A stretch of DNA of 64,000 nucleotides from Janthinobacterium silvisoli (GTDB lineage Bacteria; Pseudomonadota; Gammaproteobacteria; Burkholderiales; Burkholderiaceae_D): NCBI RefSeq assembly GCF_014200725.1, contig NZ_JACHCL010000007.1:168544-232543 (forward strand), written 5' to 3'. The position numbers were made by a program, and so were the translations under genes. Shown in pieces: positions 1 to 9,203 of the stretch; within the stretch, counting starts at the first letter, position 1; each line of letters starts with the position of its first letter. The notes below the pieces were generated by a model that did not search any database, was not told where the DNA came from, and saw only the letters and a list, made by a program, of their open reading frames with translations.

Positions 1-137
1 TGACAGTGGTATTCGTCTCCATTTATGGCTTACAGGGTGTAGCGATGGCTTATGCCGGTAATTACCTGGTGTACTGGATAATGATGGCGTTGCTAGTTAA
101 GAATGAAATGAAAAAAATGGAAACAACGCATGTCTAG
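1..137 (+). CDS. Wzx-type flippase, C-terminal end (partial)
   Basis: Frame 3 is open from the window edge to TAG at 135-137 and gives the last 44 residues of a protein. The visible part has a hydrophobic stretch (VAMAYAGNYLVYWIMMALLV) followed by a lysine-rich tail (KNEMKKMETTHV), as expected for the last membrane segment of a MATE-like polysaccharide flippase. Its stop lies inside the following glycosyltransferase gene (8-bp overlap from 130), so the two are translationally coupled. The Wzx assignment rests on this tail plus the context (glycosyltransferases, Wzy); the body of the protein is outside the window, so this is an inference of moderate strength. Confidence 0.55.
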   Translation, partial: TVVFVSIYGLQGVAMAYAGNYLVYWIMMALLVKNEMKKMETTHV

Positions 138-1083
138 CTTGAATTCGAATAGTGGCCGCCAACTGGCATCGGTGCTGATTCCTTTATATAACCATGCCTC
201 TTATATCATTGACTGCCTCGATAGTGTTCTGGCGCAAGATCCAGCAAACATCGAGCTACTTTTGATCGATGATGGTTCGTCGGACGATGGCTTTTCCATC
301 GCTCAACGTTGGAAGGGGGAGCACGGAAATCGTTTCGCCCGCATCGAATTCGAGCGCCAGGTGAACGTAGGTATTACGCAAACCTTCGACCGCCTGATGC
401 GTAAGAGTACTGGTAGCGTGATCCTGATTGTTGCTAGTGATGATGTGCTGCTGCCTGGTTCAGTGACGAAGCGTTTGAGTTTGCTGAATCAACCTGGAGT
501 GATGGCCGTGTTCGGCGACGCAATCCCGATTGACGCGCAAGGAAATGCGACCGGTACCAGCGCGATTGCCGAATTGGGGCAGTCAAGTTCGCGCGCCGCG
601 TTGGTGGACTCGCGGACCTTGCCTTGGGAACTGATTTTCCGCTGGAACGTCTATGGCTCCGTTTTGATGTGTCGCCGAGAGGCTGTACTCAAGTCCGATG
701 GTAGTTCGGTGCTCAACCTAGAAATTTTCAGTGAAGATATGCAGCTATATTATTTGCTGGGATCGCAGGGTTCACTGCGCTACCTGAATCAACCGGTAGC
801 CAAGTACCGCGTGCATACAACGAATACATCGCATACACAAAGCAACGTCGTGAAATTAAGAAAAAATATCTATGAATCGCGTAAGCATGCCATGATCGGT
901 ATGCCGGTTTGGCGGCGTGCTGTCGTGGCCATGCAAGCCTTTACCTACCATCGCTGGGGTACCGGCTTGCGTGATCGTCTGTCGCTGCCTATGGTAGCGG
1001 TTGCCTACGTGGGTATCTTGGTTGCACGTATTACCTATGATTTTTATCGCACCCGTATATTGGGTCAGGCATATGATGTCTGA
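130..1083 (+). CDS. GT2 family glycosyltransferase
   Basis: 317 residues with a GT-A fold start: SVLIPLYNHASYI at about residue 15 (nucleotide-binding strand), LLLIDDGSSDDG at about 45 (family-2 signature with DDGS), and IVASDDVLLPGS at about 100 (the metal-binding DxD equivalent, here SDD). The family adds one sugar from a nucleotide donor to the lipid-linked repeat unit on the cytosolic face of the inner membrane. It overlaps the upstream flippase stop and its own stop overlaps the next gene's start, so it is inside a coupled operon. The donor sugar cannot be read from sequence. AT-richer than the genes after 5.7 kb. Confidence 0.85.
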   Translation: MSSLNSNSGRQLASVLIPLYNHASYIIDCLDSVLAQDPANIELLLIDDGSSDDGFSIAQRWKGEHGNRFARIEFERQVNVGITQTFDRLMRKSTGSVILIVASDDVLLPGSVTKRLSLLNQPGVMAVFGDAIPIDAQGNATGTSAIAELGQSSSRAALVDSRTLPWELIFRWNVYGSVLMCRREAVLKSDGSSVLNLEIFSEDMQLYYLLGSQGSLRYLNQPVAKYRVHTTNTSHTQSNVVKLRKNIYESRKHAMIGMPVWRRAVVAMQAFTYHRWGTGLRDRLSLPMVAVAYVGILVARITYDFYRTRILGQAYDV

Positions 1084-1759
1084 GCTGGGACAACTCCCTC
1101 CAGTAAAACAGGGCAAATTAGCACGTCGTATCAAGCAGTTTACGTCTGAACCGCTACCTTGGGCCCTCTACATGCTAGCAGTCTGGGCGTTCGCGAAATT
1201 TCGTAGTCGAATGTATGCCAGCTTACTCAAAGCGCCACATTTAAATGTCGGTCCTCGCTGCTCGATCCGCGGTACCGAGTGCATCACAATGGGAAGAGAC
1301 ATTTCTATTTACGGCGGGCTATGGCTCGAGGCGGTTCAGCACTACCGGCAGCAGTCGTTCTCCCCCAAGATCATTATTGGCGATAACGTGTCATTTTCGT
1401 TGGATGTGCATATTACTTGCATAGAAAGAATCGAAATCGGCAACGGCGTCCTGTTCGGTAGCCGCGTCCACGTATCCGATCACAACCATGGACGCTATGT
1501 CGGCTCTGATCAAAGCCATCCACAGCAGGCTCCGGCCGAGCGTGAGCTTGCAGCGCGGGGTCCTGTCATTATTGAAGATAATGTCTGGATTGGCGACAAT
1601 GTGATTATATTGGGCCCTGTACGAATAGGCACTGGTGCAGTTGTGGGAGCCAATTCTGTGATCAGTACAGATGTTCCTGCAGCGAGCATGGTCGTCGGCG
1701 CACCAGCAAAATTAGTAAAGAAATTTGATGATGAGCTGAATGTATGGAAGAAAGTTTAA
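1076..1759 (+). CDS. Hexapeptide-repeat O-acetyltransferase
   Basis: About 227 residues. The C-terminal half carries left-handed beta-helix hexapeptides (VIIEDNVWIGDNVIILG, VRIGTGAVVGANSVI) and the typical WbbJ/Maa ending MVVGAPAKLVKKF. The loop HVSDHNHGRY supplies the conserved histidines of the active site. The family transfers acetyl from acetyl-CoA to a sugar hydroxyl or amine, so this enzyme probably decorates the repeat unit. I chose the tandem ATG at 1073/1076 because CAGG stands just upstream and because the longer reading from 1001 would overlap the GT2 by 80 bp. The extended N-terminal region before the first hexapeptide is also seen in other polysaccharide acetyltransferases. Confidence 0.8.
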   Translation: MSELGQLPPVKQGKLARRIKQFTSEPLPWALYMLAVWAFAKFRSRMYASLLKAPHLNVGPRCSIRGTECITMGRDISIYGGLWLEAVQHYRQQSFSPKIIIGDNVSFSLDVHITCIERIEIGNGVLFGSRVHVSDHNHGRYVGSDQSHPQQAPAERELAARGPVIIEDNVWIGDNVIILGPVRIGTGAVVGANSVISTDVPAASMVVGAPAKLVKKFDDELNVWKKV

Positions 1760-1971
1760 CCATGTTAATCAGAACGCTATTGTCAATTTTTGCGCCACTC
1801 AATAGTGGCACAGTTCATCAGCTGTGTGGCGAGATTGGCATAGTCGTTGATATTACTCATAGTTATTCGAACGATTTTTATTTATGTATCCGCAATCAGT
1901 TGCCGTTGGGCAGAACTCGGCGTTGCGGTCATATCAAAGCCGTCTAGGCAAACAAACGATTATCCATTGAC

Positions 1972-3246
1972 ATGACAACCCTCGAATTTTCCCTGCTGGC
2001 TCTCCAGCACATGGAAGTCTATTTAGTGCTATGGCTGGCACTGTTTGTACTGTATCGGCTTTTGTTTTGGAAAATAGTCAAATCAATTTTGGATCCAATT
2101 TATTTCGCAGTCATTTTTACAAACTCGATTTGCACAGCTAATGTTCTCTTTCTGGCTATCTATAATGAAATAAAATTGTACTACACGCTTACGTATTTGT
2201 TTTCTGAAGCGGCGTTACTTCTCGGTATTCTGATTTTTGCGCGCCCCCAACAGGTATTGCCGCCGCAAATACCCTCGCCTGACTTCGTGAGACGACTTAA
2301 GTTTGGCATATTGTTCACCATGGCTATTGCCATCAGCGCAAATATGATGATTTACATTAATAATGGTATTCCATTGTTACTCGACAGCCGTAACGATGCG
2401 TCTGCCGGTGGATTTGGTGCCTTATTGCGATTGTCGCAAGTTGCCACTGCCTTGTTCGTACTTTTCTACTATATCAAGAAGAAAATTACCGGTGCCCCTA
2501 ACTCGAAAAAGGAACGTTTTCTGTTTCTGATAAGTATTATCTTAGGTGCTCTCAGCGGCTATAAAGCATTCTTTTTGTTCTATATTTCTGTTTATTTTTT
2601 TACCAATGGCTACACGCTGCCGATGTCATTAAAGAAGAAAATATTTTTTGCTACTGGCGCGTTAATTGTGATGTTGTTCATGTTCTCAGTGGTACTTGAA
2701 ACAACTGAAATTGGTCTTCTTGTCCCCGCACTGCTGACACGATTGCTTGCCTCCGGCGATGTGTACTATATGGCATTCGTCAAAGATACGATCGATATGT
2801 TACCTCCCCAAGGATTCTTCTATCAGCTGTTTGGATCCCTGTTGGCCTCGTTCCGTGTAGTCAGTTGGGATGTAGCTCCACTTAATTACGGCTATGCGAT
2901 CAACGAGGTGGTCAACAAAAATGATTTACTGTTTGGTCCGACCTTTCGTTATAACGTCTTGTGGCTTTTGTTGACCAAAAGCCCGATACTAACAGTCATG
3001 TTGTCATTTGTGGTTGGTGCTATTATCGGTTTGCTCAATCGGGCGCTGTACCGAAGCAAGAAACTAGGGCTCTCGTTTATTATCATCGCATTTTTTTACT
3101 TTAAATCATTTTTGTTCATTCTCGGGCCAGATCATGCCATTAACGACATTGTTTTGTCTGCCACTCTTTTTATAATTATCGGCGCGATAGTATTTTTGCC
3201 TGTTTATAGGAAGCGGAACGTTCCTGTTGTAAGTGCTGTATTATAA
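1972..3246 (+). CDS. Wzy-like O-antigen polymerase, integral membrane
   Basis: 424 residues with about ten to twelve hydrophobic segments spread over the whole length and a larger periplasmic loop at about residues 255-330 (between LLTRLLASGDVYYMAF and YNVLWLLLT). This is the shape of an O-antigen polymerase, which joins repeat units at the periplasmic face. Such proteins diverge too far for motif identification, so the call is based on topology, on being the only polytopic gene in the cluster besides the flippase end, and on position between glycosyltransferases. AT-rich codon use, as usual for wzy. Start ATG 1972 has only a weak ribosome-binding site; ATG at about 2011 is an alternative. 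Confidence 0.65.
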   Translation: MTTLEFSLLALQHMEVYLVLWLALFVLYRLLFWKIVKSILDPIYFAVIFTNSICTANVLFLAIYNEIKLYYTLTYLFSEAALLLGILIFARPQQVLPPQIPSPDFVRRLKFGILFTMAIAISANMMIYINNGIPLLLDSRNDASAGGFGALLRLSQVATALFVLFYYIKKKITGAPNSKKERFLFLISIILGALSGYKAFFLFYISVYFFTNGYTLPMSLKKKIFFATGALIVMLFMFSVVLETTEIGLLVPALLTRLLASGDVYYMAFVKDTIDMLPPQGFFYQLFGSLLASFRVVSWDVAPLNYGYAINEVVNKNDLLFGPTFRYNVLWLLLTKSPILTVMLSFVVGAIIGLLNRALYRSKKLGLSFIIIAFFYFKSFLFILGPDHAINDIVLSATLFIIIGAIVFLPVYRKRNVPVVSAVL

Positions 3247-3354
3247 AAATGGCTGCGTAATAGCATGAAATTAAGGTCGATATAAAAATAATGTTTCATT
3301 ATGTTCATTATTTGATGTATACTTTTTGTGATCCGTAATTTTTTGGAATAATGT

Positions 3355-4386
3355 ATGAAGAATCCTAAGTTGTCCGTTTGTATCCCGGCATATAACAGAG
3401 CAAAATATTTGAAACAGGTCTTGGATTCAGTTATTGATCAAAAAGATTATTTGTTTGAGATTGTTATTTGTGAAGATGTTTCTCCTCAGCGCCAAGAAAT
3501 TGGGGAGATTGTCCAGGAATATAAGGATTTATATGGTGACTTGATTGTTTATCATGAAAATGTCACTAATTTGGGATTCGATCGTAATTTGCGGCAATTA
3601 TTAAAATCTGCTAGTGGAGATTATTGCGTATTTTTGGGAAATGACGACGTCTTGTGTCCTGGCGCCTTGAAAAATTTGTCAGAGGTTATCGAACGCAATA
3701 AAGATGTTGGTGTTATTTTGCGCGGTTACGGCTGGTTTAACGGTAATCCAGAGAATGTCGTGCAAACAGTAAAATATTTCCCCGATGAGCGCTTTATGCC
3801 TGCGGGATTGGATAGTCTGTCTTTTTTCTTCCGACGGGCCTGTGTCTTGGCTGGTTTGACGATCGCACGAAAACCGGCACTGGAACTCGAGACTTCGGAA
3901 TTTGATGGAACACTATTCTATCAATTGCATCTCGTTGGGAACATTATTTTGAAGCACAATGGGGTATTTACTCCGGAGATTATTACTTTGTGCCGTGCTG
4001 ATGAGGCCCCTGATTTTGGTCATTCTAGTGCCGAAAAAGGAAAATATACACCAGGCGAATACACTATTGATGCACGCATCCATATGATGTCGGGTATTGT
4101 TACTATTGCGAAATCGATTGATAAAACGCATAAAGGCGCATTGGCTGGTATTTTGAGGGATATTGCAAATTATTCTTTCCCTTGGTTGTCATATCACGCA
4201 GATAAAAAATATGGAATATTCAAGAAATATTATCGTACTTTGGGTGACATGGGCTTGAAATCATTTCCTATGTTTCATGTGTATTATTATCTCATCTTGA
4301 TCGTCGGTGCTGGACGGGTCGAAAAATTGATTAATTTCGCCCGAAATTCTTTGGGCTATACACCAAAGTTAGGTCACCGAAAGTAG
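3355..4386 (+). CDS. GT2 family glycosyltransferase
   Basis: 343 residues. The N-terminal GT-A domain shows LSVCIPAYNRAKYLKQVLDSV (residues 5-25), FEIVICEDVSP at about 38 (the usual DDGS is replaced by EDVS), NLGFDRNLRQLL at about 68 and YCVFLGNDDVLCPGAL at about 90 (metal-binding DD). The C-terminal part contains hydrophobic patches (FHVYYYLILIVGAG), suggesting membrane association. Probably adds one sugar of the repeat unit. Very AT-rich and separated from the Wzy-like gene by 108 bp with no hairpin, so likely co-transcribed. A GGA stands before ATG 3355. Donor and acceptor unknown. Confidence 0.82.
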   Translation: MKNPKLSVCIPAYNRAKYLKQVLDSVIDQKDYLFEIVICEDVSPQRQEIGEIVQEYKDLYGDLIVYHENVTNLGFDRNLRQLLKSASGDYCVFLGNDDVLCPGALKNLSEVIERNKDVGVILRGYGWFNGNPENVVQTVKYFPDERFMPAGLDSLSFFFRRACVLAGLTIARKPALELETSEFDGTLFYQLHLVGNIILKHNGVFTPEIITLCRADEAPDFGHSSAEKGKYTPGEYTIDARIHMMSGIVTIAKSIDKTHKGALAGILRDIANYSFPWLSYHADKKYGIFKKYYRTLGDMGLKSFPMFHVYYYLILIVGAGRVEKLINFARNSLGYTPKLGHRK

Positions 4387-4387
4387 A

Positions 4388-4507
4388 ATGCGGATTGTTT
4401 ACGTTTTATTAGATAGTCTCGACGCACTGGATATTGATGGAAGGAATGGCCATTGGCGGTGGTCTGCTTCGTGCGTCGATTTTACTTTACAACGTAGCAG
4501 TTCCTAA
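4388..4507 (+). pseudogene. Possible remnant of a glycosyltransferase N-terminus
   Basis: ATG at 4388, two bases after the preceding stop, opens 39 codons beginning MRIVYVLLDSLDALDIDG, then runs into noise and stops at 4505. The opening resembles the first beta strand and loop of GT4 glycosyltransferases (MRIxxVLxSLxxGG). I read it as the 5' stub of a lost gene at the start of an eroded region. A chance short reading frame is the alternative. Confidence 0.3.
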
Positions 4508-5740
4508 TATCTTCAATAGCTTTTAGCCTTGCCTCCACTAATTAATTTTAAAAAATAAAATTATTTATTAATAATTTGGAAATTTTAAGTGGTGGTGTTT
4601 GCATAGTATCCATATATAATTAAAATTTCTATCAATGCAAGATGAATTCTGCCGTAAATTACGTTAATAGGTAAACCTTCTTCCTCTTGCTTGAAAGATG
4701 GATACTAAGTAATTCTCGGAAAATTATTGTGAATTTATGGTAAACAGAAGTGGATGCAAAGGCGTCCGTTGCGATGCTGTGCTGGCACTGCGAACAGCGG
4801 GCAACACTGCAGTAGGCTACTTAGGGGGGCAGTAATAATAATTATTTCTGGGGTTGCTTAGTTAGTCGGAAGCCTATCTATAGTTCTTCAGTCATGCGAG
4901 ACGAGCATGTACATCTCTCGCACTGCCGCAGCGTTGATGACGGCTGAACGGTGTCGATTGACGTCATGCCGCTACACTGGCGGCAGCGGATCTCGTTTAC
5001 CGGATGATCAGGTGTGCGCTGTCAAGCAAGACATCAATACCACGCCGCAACGCCACTACCTCTCGGCAACTGCATGTTTAGCGTGCTTTTTTCCGTTTTC
5101 TCTCATCTCTGCCACAAAGTCCTTGTATGGCGATATCGTGGCGAATGCACATGATTTTTTATTTAGATAATTCTGTCAGTCAAGAATCTGCGGTATGATG
5201 GCGGACCTATAATTTGGTTCCTGCGATATATTGTTCTAGGCAGACTGTTGAATGTCAAAATTTACTAATTGTTTCCGATAGTTTCTCTTATTCGGTCGCA
5301 GAAGGAATTCATGCCGGTTTCCTGTGTGCCGTGAGTGACATTTGGGTAGGCCGTGAATGGTTCGCTCCCGCCTGCCGGATGCGCTTTATTTTGCTCCGGA
5401 TGATCAGGCTGGTATTACATGTCACCCTCGCTGAGGCCTGCGCTGATTTGCTCGGACGAATGGATGCGTGGCTGACCTCATCAGCTTGGCGACGACTGGC
5501 TGTATGGCCGTGACGGGTCAGGCTAGAAAAGACTACCGCGCCATGTTGTTGGAGCATCCTGAAAGACGTATTTTTCGAATGGCGCGCGGCGTCTCCTCAA
5601 CAGTCTCCCGCCCCGTCTGCAATGCTACTGCAGTGTCGTGCAAATCCTAATTAATGATATGTTCTGATGATGATTCTTATATTCAATAATCCGTCCCGCT
5701 GCGATACGGGTACCTGTCCCGATTTGAGCAAGGTGTCTTC
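4508..5740. other. Long gap in the polysaccharide cluster, no supported gene
   Basis: About 1.2 kb with no reading frame that resembles a protein. It begins AT-rich (4500-4740), then becomes mixed in composition. Short open frames at 4907-5170 and 5214-5513 have no recognisable motif and overlap frames on the other strand. A short motif (ccggatgatcagg) occurs at about 4998 and again at about 5395, which may hint at decayed duplicated coding sequence. It lies exactly at the change from AT-rich to GC-rich glycosyltransferase genes, so it is probably a recombination scar plus the promoter region of the 5741 operon. Confidence 0.5.
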
Positions 5741-6895
5741 ATGAGAGTCGGTATCGACGCGCGTTTCATCACGCGCCACCCGCGCCGCGGCATCGGCAAC
5801 TACTCGCTGCATGTCGTTGCCGCGCTGGTCAAGCTGTACCCCGCAGTTCAGTTCTTTTTATATATCGCGATCCCGGACAGCGAAGGCATCCTGCCAAGTG
5901 GACCGAATGTTACCGTGCGCCAGCTGAAAATGCCGGCCTACCCGCTGTGGGAGCAAGTGGCCCTGCCGCGCGCGGCGCGCGAGGACCGGCTCGATATTCT
6001 GCATGGGCTGGGCAATACCGCGCCGATCTTCGTGCCGGCAAATGTGCGTATGGTGCTGTCACTGATGGATGTGATGTTTCTCCAGACCGGTGAGTTCGTG
6101 CCGAAGCCAACCAACCGCTACCAGGCATGGGGGCGTCATTACCGTCGCTTCGTGTCGCCGCGTTGCGCACGCGCGGCCGACCATGTAATCACGATTTCGG
6201 ATTTTTCGCGCAAGGATATACTCGATCTGATCCCGGGCCTGGACCCGGCCCGGGTGCATGTCACGTTCCTCTCCTGCGACGCCGTTTTTCAGCATCAGCG
6301 CAGCGCGGAACCGGTCCAGCGCCCGGCCGGCGGCGGCGCGCGTCCTTACATTTTCACCCTCGGCGCCAATGATCCGCGCAAGAATACGGTGCGTCTCGTG
6401 ACTGCCTACCTGGCATTGGTAAAAGAGCATGGTATCGAGCACGATCTCGTTATCAGCGGCTACGCCGGCTGGGAACAGAGCGAGGCCTACCAACTGGTCA
6501 AGGATGCCGGTGCCGCGGCGCGCGTGAAGTTCCTCGGCTTTATCGATATCCAGGAACTGGTCGCCTTGTACCGTAATGCGGAACTGTTCGTATACCCGTC
6601 GCTGTACGAAGGCTTCGGTATTCCTATTCTGGAAGCGTTTTCTTCAGGTTGCCCGGTCATTGCGTCGAATGTCACGTCGATTCCGGAAGTGGCCGGAGAC
6701 GCGGCGCTGTGCGTCGATCCGCTGTCGGTCGAAGCGATCAAGACCACCATGCTGCAAGTGCTCCAGGACGACGCGCTGCGCGCAACGCTGGCACAAAAAG
6801 GCTACGCGCGCGCGCGCCAATTCACCTGGGAAGAAACTGCGCGCCAGACCTTCGCCATTTACGAGGCTTGCCTCAATAAACCTACAGTCCAATGA
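5741..6895 (+). CDS. GT4 family glycosyltransferase (mannosyltransferase-like)
   Basis: 384 residues with the GT-B layout: N-terminal domain beginning MRVGIDARFITRHPRRGIGNYS, C-terminal domain with IFTLGANDPRKNT (about residue 207), VKFLGFIDIQELVALYRNA (about 265) and the nucleotide-sugar-binding signature YEGFGIPILEAFSSGCPVI (about 290), including the E-x7-E pair. The start GIDARxxxxxxRGIGxY is typical of WbdB/WbpY-like enzymes that transfer mannose or rhamnose. First gene of a new GC-rich block; its stop overlaps the next start as ATGA, so coupled. GDP-mannose (manC) and dTDP-rhamnose (rml) are both supplied nearby; which is used is not visible. Confidence 0.85.
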   Translation: MRVGIDARFITRHPRRGIGNYSLHVVAALVKLYPAVQFFLYIAIPDSEGILPSGPNVTVRQLKMPAYPLWEQVALPRAAREDRLDILHGLGNTAPIFVPANVRMVLSLMDVMFLQTGEFVPKPTNRYQAWGRHYRRFVSPRCARAADHVITISDFSRKDILDLIPGLDPARVHVTFLSCDAVFQHQRSAEPVQRPAGGGARPYIFTLGANDPRKNTVRLVTAYLALVKEHGIEHDLVISGYAGWEQSEAYQLVKDAGAAARVKFLGFIDIQELVALYRNAELFVYPSLYEGFGIPILEAFSSGCPVIASNVTSIPEVAGDAALCVDPLSVEAIKTTMLQVLQDDALRATLAQKGYARARQFTWEETARQTFAIYEACLNKPTVQ

Positions 6896-8064
6896 AGCTA
6901 CTTGCCATTTCTGGCCGTATTCCTGCAATTGACAGGAATGGCGACCAAGTCATTTCGTATTTCCGCCTTAGTCACCTGGCTCGCAACAACACGGTTGAAC
7001 TGATTTGTTTTGGCAGCCGCGACCAGCCAGAGGACCGGGCCGCGACGCTGGCCCTGGAGGCGCTGGGCATCGTGGTTCACCTGGTGCCATGGAACAAGTT
7101 CAGTGCGGCGCTGCAGGTATTGCAGGCCATTCCGTTTCCGGACATGCCGTTTCAGTGCGCGTATTTTCGTTCGCGTCAGTTCCAGAAGGTGTATCAGACG
7201 GTATCCGTCCGCTTTGCTCCCGAGGCGCTGTATGCGGTCATGATCCGGGTATTGCCGAATGCGCGCGGCTACCAGGGGCGGCTGTTTGTCGACATGGTCG
7301 ACTCGATGGGACTGAATTTCGGCCGCCGCGCCGGTATGGAAAAGGGTGTCAAGGGCTGGCTTCTCGGCATCGAGGCGCGCCGCGTTGCCGCCTACGAGAA
7401 GCAGGTTGCTCAACGTGCGGAACACTGTTTCGTGGTGTCGGCCATCGACCAGCAGGCAATCGGCTCGGATCATGTCGGCGTCTTGCCGCTTGGTATCGAT
7501 GTCACGCGCTTCAATCGTCCGGCCGCCGCAGCGACCGCACCGTTGATCGCTTTCACGGGCAATATGTTTTATCAACCGAACGTGGACGCCATGCTGTGGT
7601 TCGCCGAACACTGCTGGCCCGCGATCAAGGCCGCCGTACCTGGTGTGCGTGTGTTGGTGGTGGGCAATCGCCCGCAGCCAAGCCTGGTCGCGCTGGGCAA
7701 GGCCGATCCCGCCATCGAAGTGATGGGACGCGTGCCATCGGTCGCTGAAGTCATCAAGACCGCTGCGGTCGCCGTGGCGCCGATGCGTTCCGGTTCAGGC
7801 ATGCAATTCAAGATCCTGGAAGCGATGGCGTGCGGCGTGCCGGTGGTCGCAACGACGATAGGACAGGGCGACATCGGCTGCGTGGCCGGTGTCGACATTC
7901 TGGTGCGCGATGGCGCAGCCGAGTTTGCGCAAGAGGTCATTTCACTGCTCCAGTCGGCCGCGCTGCGCGAGCAGGTCGGCAGCGCAGGCTACGCTTACGT
8001 GCAAAAAAACCATAGCTGGGACGCGATCAATCAGCGCTTCGTCCAGGCTTGCCACCTGGCTTGA
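6892..8064 (+). CDS. GT4 family glycosyltransferase
   Basis: 390 residues, GT-B fold. The N-terminus MKLLAISGRIPAIDRNGDQV has the GD loop common in exopolysaccharide glycosyltransferases; the C-terminal domain has FTGNMFYQPNVDAMLWF at about 220, GRVPSVAEVIKTAAVAVAPM at about 280, and the donor-binding SGSGMQFKILEAMACGVPVV at about 300 with the conserved E in KILEAMA. Coupled to the preceding GT4 by a 4-bp ATGA overlap and followed after 2 bp by the reductase/epimerase, so one transcription unit. Acceptor and sugar unknown. Confidence 0.83.
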   Translation: MKLLAISGRIPAIDRNGDQVISYFRLSHLARNNTVELICFGSRDQPEDRAATLALEALGIVVHLVPWNKFSAALQVLQAIPFPDMPFQCAYFRSRQFQKVYQTVSVRFAPEALYAVMIRVLPNARGYQGRLFVDMVDSMGLNFGRRAGMEKGVKGWLLGIEARRVAAYEKQVAQRAEHCFVVSAIDQQAIGSDHVGVLPLGIDVTRFNRPAAAATAPLIAFTGNMFYQPNVDAMLWFAEHCWPAIKAAVPGVRVLVVGNRPQPSLVALGKADPAIEVMGRVPSVAEVIKTAAVAVAPMRSGSGMQFKILEAMACGVPVVATTIGQGDIGCVAGVDILVRDGAAEFAQEVISLLQSAALREQVGSAGYAYVQKNHSWDAINQRFVQACHLA

Positions 8065-8066
8065 TC

Positions 8067-9023
8067 ATGCAAAAAATACTGGTCACTGGGGCTAACGGTT
8101 TTGTTGGCAAAATGGTCTGCGCAGAATTGCTGGCACGTGGTTTCGAGGTCATCGCCGCGGTGCGTAAGGTGCCCGCGGACGCGGACGTGAACAGCGCTGG
8201 CTTGCGCTTTGTCGGCGTCGGCAATGTCGATGCCGACACCGACTGGGATACGGCTTTGGCGGGCTGCTCAGGCGTGATCCACCTGGCTGCGCGGGCGCAC
8301 ATTCTGAACGACGATGTGGCTGATCCGCTGGCAGCATTTCGTGCGACCAACGTGGCCGGCACCCTGCAATTGGCGCGCAGTGCTGCGCGCGCCGGTGTGG
8401 CGCGGTTTGTCTTTGTCAGTTCGGTGGGCGTGAATGGCAACCAGAACCAGCGGCCGTTTACCGAAAACGATACGCCGTTGCCGGCCGAACCCTATGCCGT
8501 CTCGAAGCTTGAAGCTGAACTGGCTTTGCAGGCCGATGCGGCCAACTGCGCCATGGAACTGGTGATCGTGCGTCCTCCGCTCGTGTATGGTCCCGGCTGC
8601 CCTGGTAACTTCCTGCGTCTGCTGAAAGTGTTATCGAGCCGGATTCCAATGCCCTTTGGCGCGATGCGCAACAAGCGTAGCTTCATCGGCATCTGGAACC
8701 TGGCCGATTTTCTTGCCACCTGCCTGGTACACGAGAAGGCGGCCGGCCAGGTATTCCTGATTTCCGACCTGGAAGACGTCACGCTGCCTGACCTGTTGCG
8801 CGGACTGGCGCGCGGCATGGGCAGTAGTGCAGCGTTGTTTTCAGTCCCCCCCAGTTGGCTGGCGAAACTGGCCGGCATGGCAGGCAGGAGCGCCACGTTC
8901 GACAAGCTGGGTGGGGCCTTGACTATCGACGCCAGCCGCGCTCGTACCGTACTGGGCTGGACGCCACCAGTCAGCCTGGCCGAAGGATTGCAGCGCACGG
9001 GGCGCTGGTATGCGGAACGATAA
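8067..9023 (+). CDS. NAD-dependent sugar epimerase/4-keto reductase (WbpV-like)
   Basis: 318 residues, extended SDR. Rossmann motif ILVTGANGFVG at residues 4-14, HLAARAH at about 78, FVFVSSVGVNG at about 115, catalytic YAVSK (Tyr-x3-Lys) at about 145, and RPPLVYGPG at about 170. The closest functional type by context is the WbpV/WbpK group, which reduces the 4-keto group of the UDP-6-deoxy-4-keto-HexNAc made by WbpM-like dehydratases to UDP-QuiNAc or UDP-FucNAc. A WbpM-like gene is 0.9 kb away and the initiating sugar-phosphate transferase is next in line, as in Pseudomonas O-antigen loci. I start at ATG 8067, two bases after the upstream stop. Plain UDP-glucose 4-epimerase is the alternative. 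Confidence 0.75.
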   Translation: MQKILVTGANGFVGKMVCAELLARGFEVIAAVRKVPADADVNSAGLRFVGVGNVDADTDWDTALAGCSGVIHLAARAHILNDDVADPLAAFRATNVAGTLQLARSAARAGVARFVFVSSVGVNGNQNQRPFTENDTPLPAEPYAVSKLEAELALQADAANCAMELVIVRPPLVYGPGCPGNFLRLLKVLSSRIPMPFGAMRNKRSFIGIWNLADFLATCLVHEKAAGQVFLISDLEDVTLPDLLRGLARGMGSSAALFSVPPSWLAKLAGMAGRSATFDKLGGALTIDASRARTVLGWTPPVSLAEGLQRTGRWYAER

Positions 9024-9203
9024 AGCGCTGCTCTGTGCCGATGCAGTGCTGGCAGGAAAAACTGTTGTGCGAAAATGTGTCATATTTCTGTCGGCGCAAC
9101 ACCGGTATCAAAAGCCGTAGGGAAAGGTTAAAATACTAACTCGCCATTGTATCGTTGTGATGGCGATAGCGAATGGCATGGTACCGAAAAGGCAATATAC
9201 CTG

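Noticed and set aside
1744..1947. 67-codon frame after the acetyltransferase
   Set aside because: No motif, weak start that overlaps the acetyltransferase end; likely chance in an AT-rich spacer.
4907..5650. Small open frames in the gap before the GT4 genes
   Set aside because: Cys/Arg-rich, no similarity to any family, mutually overlapping.
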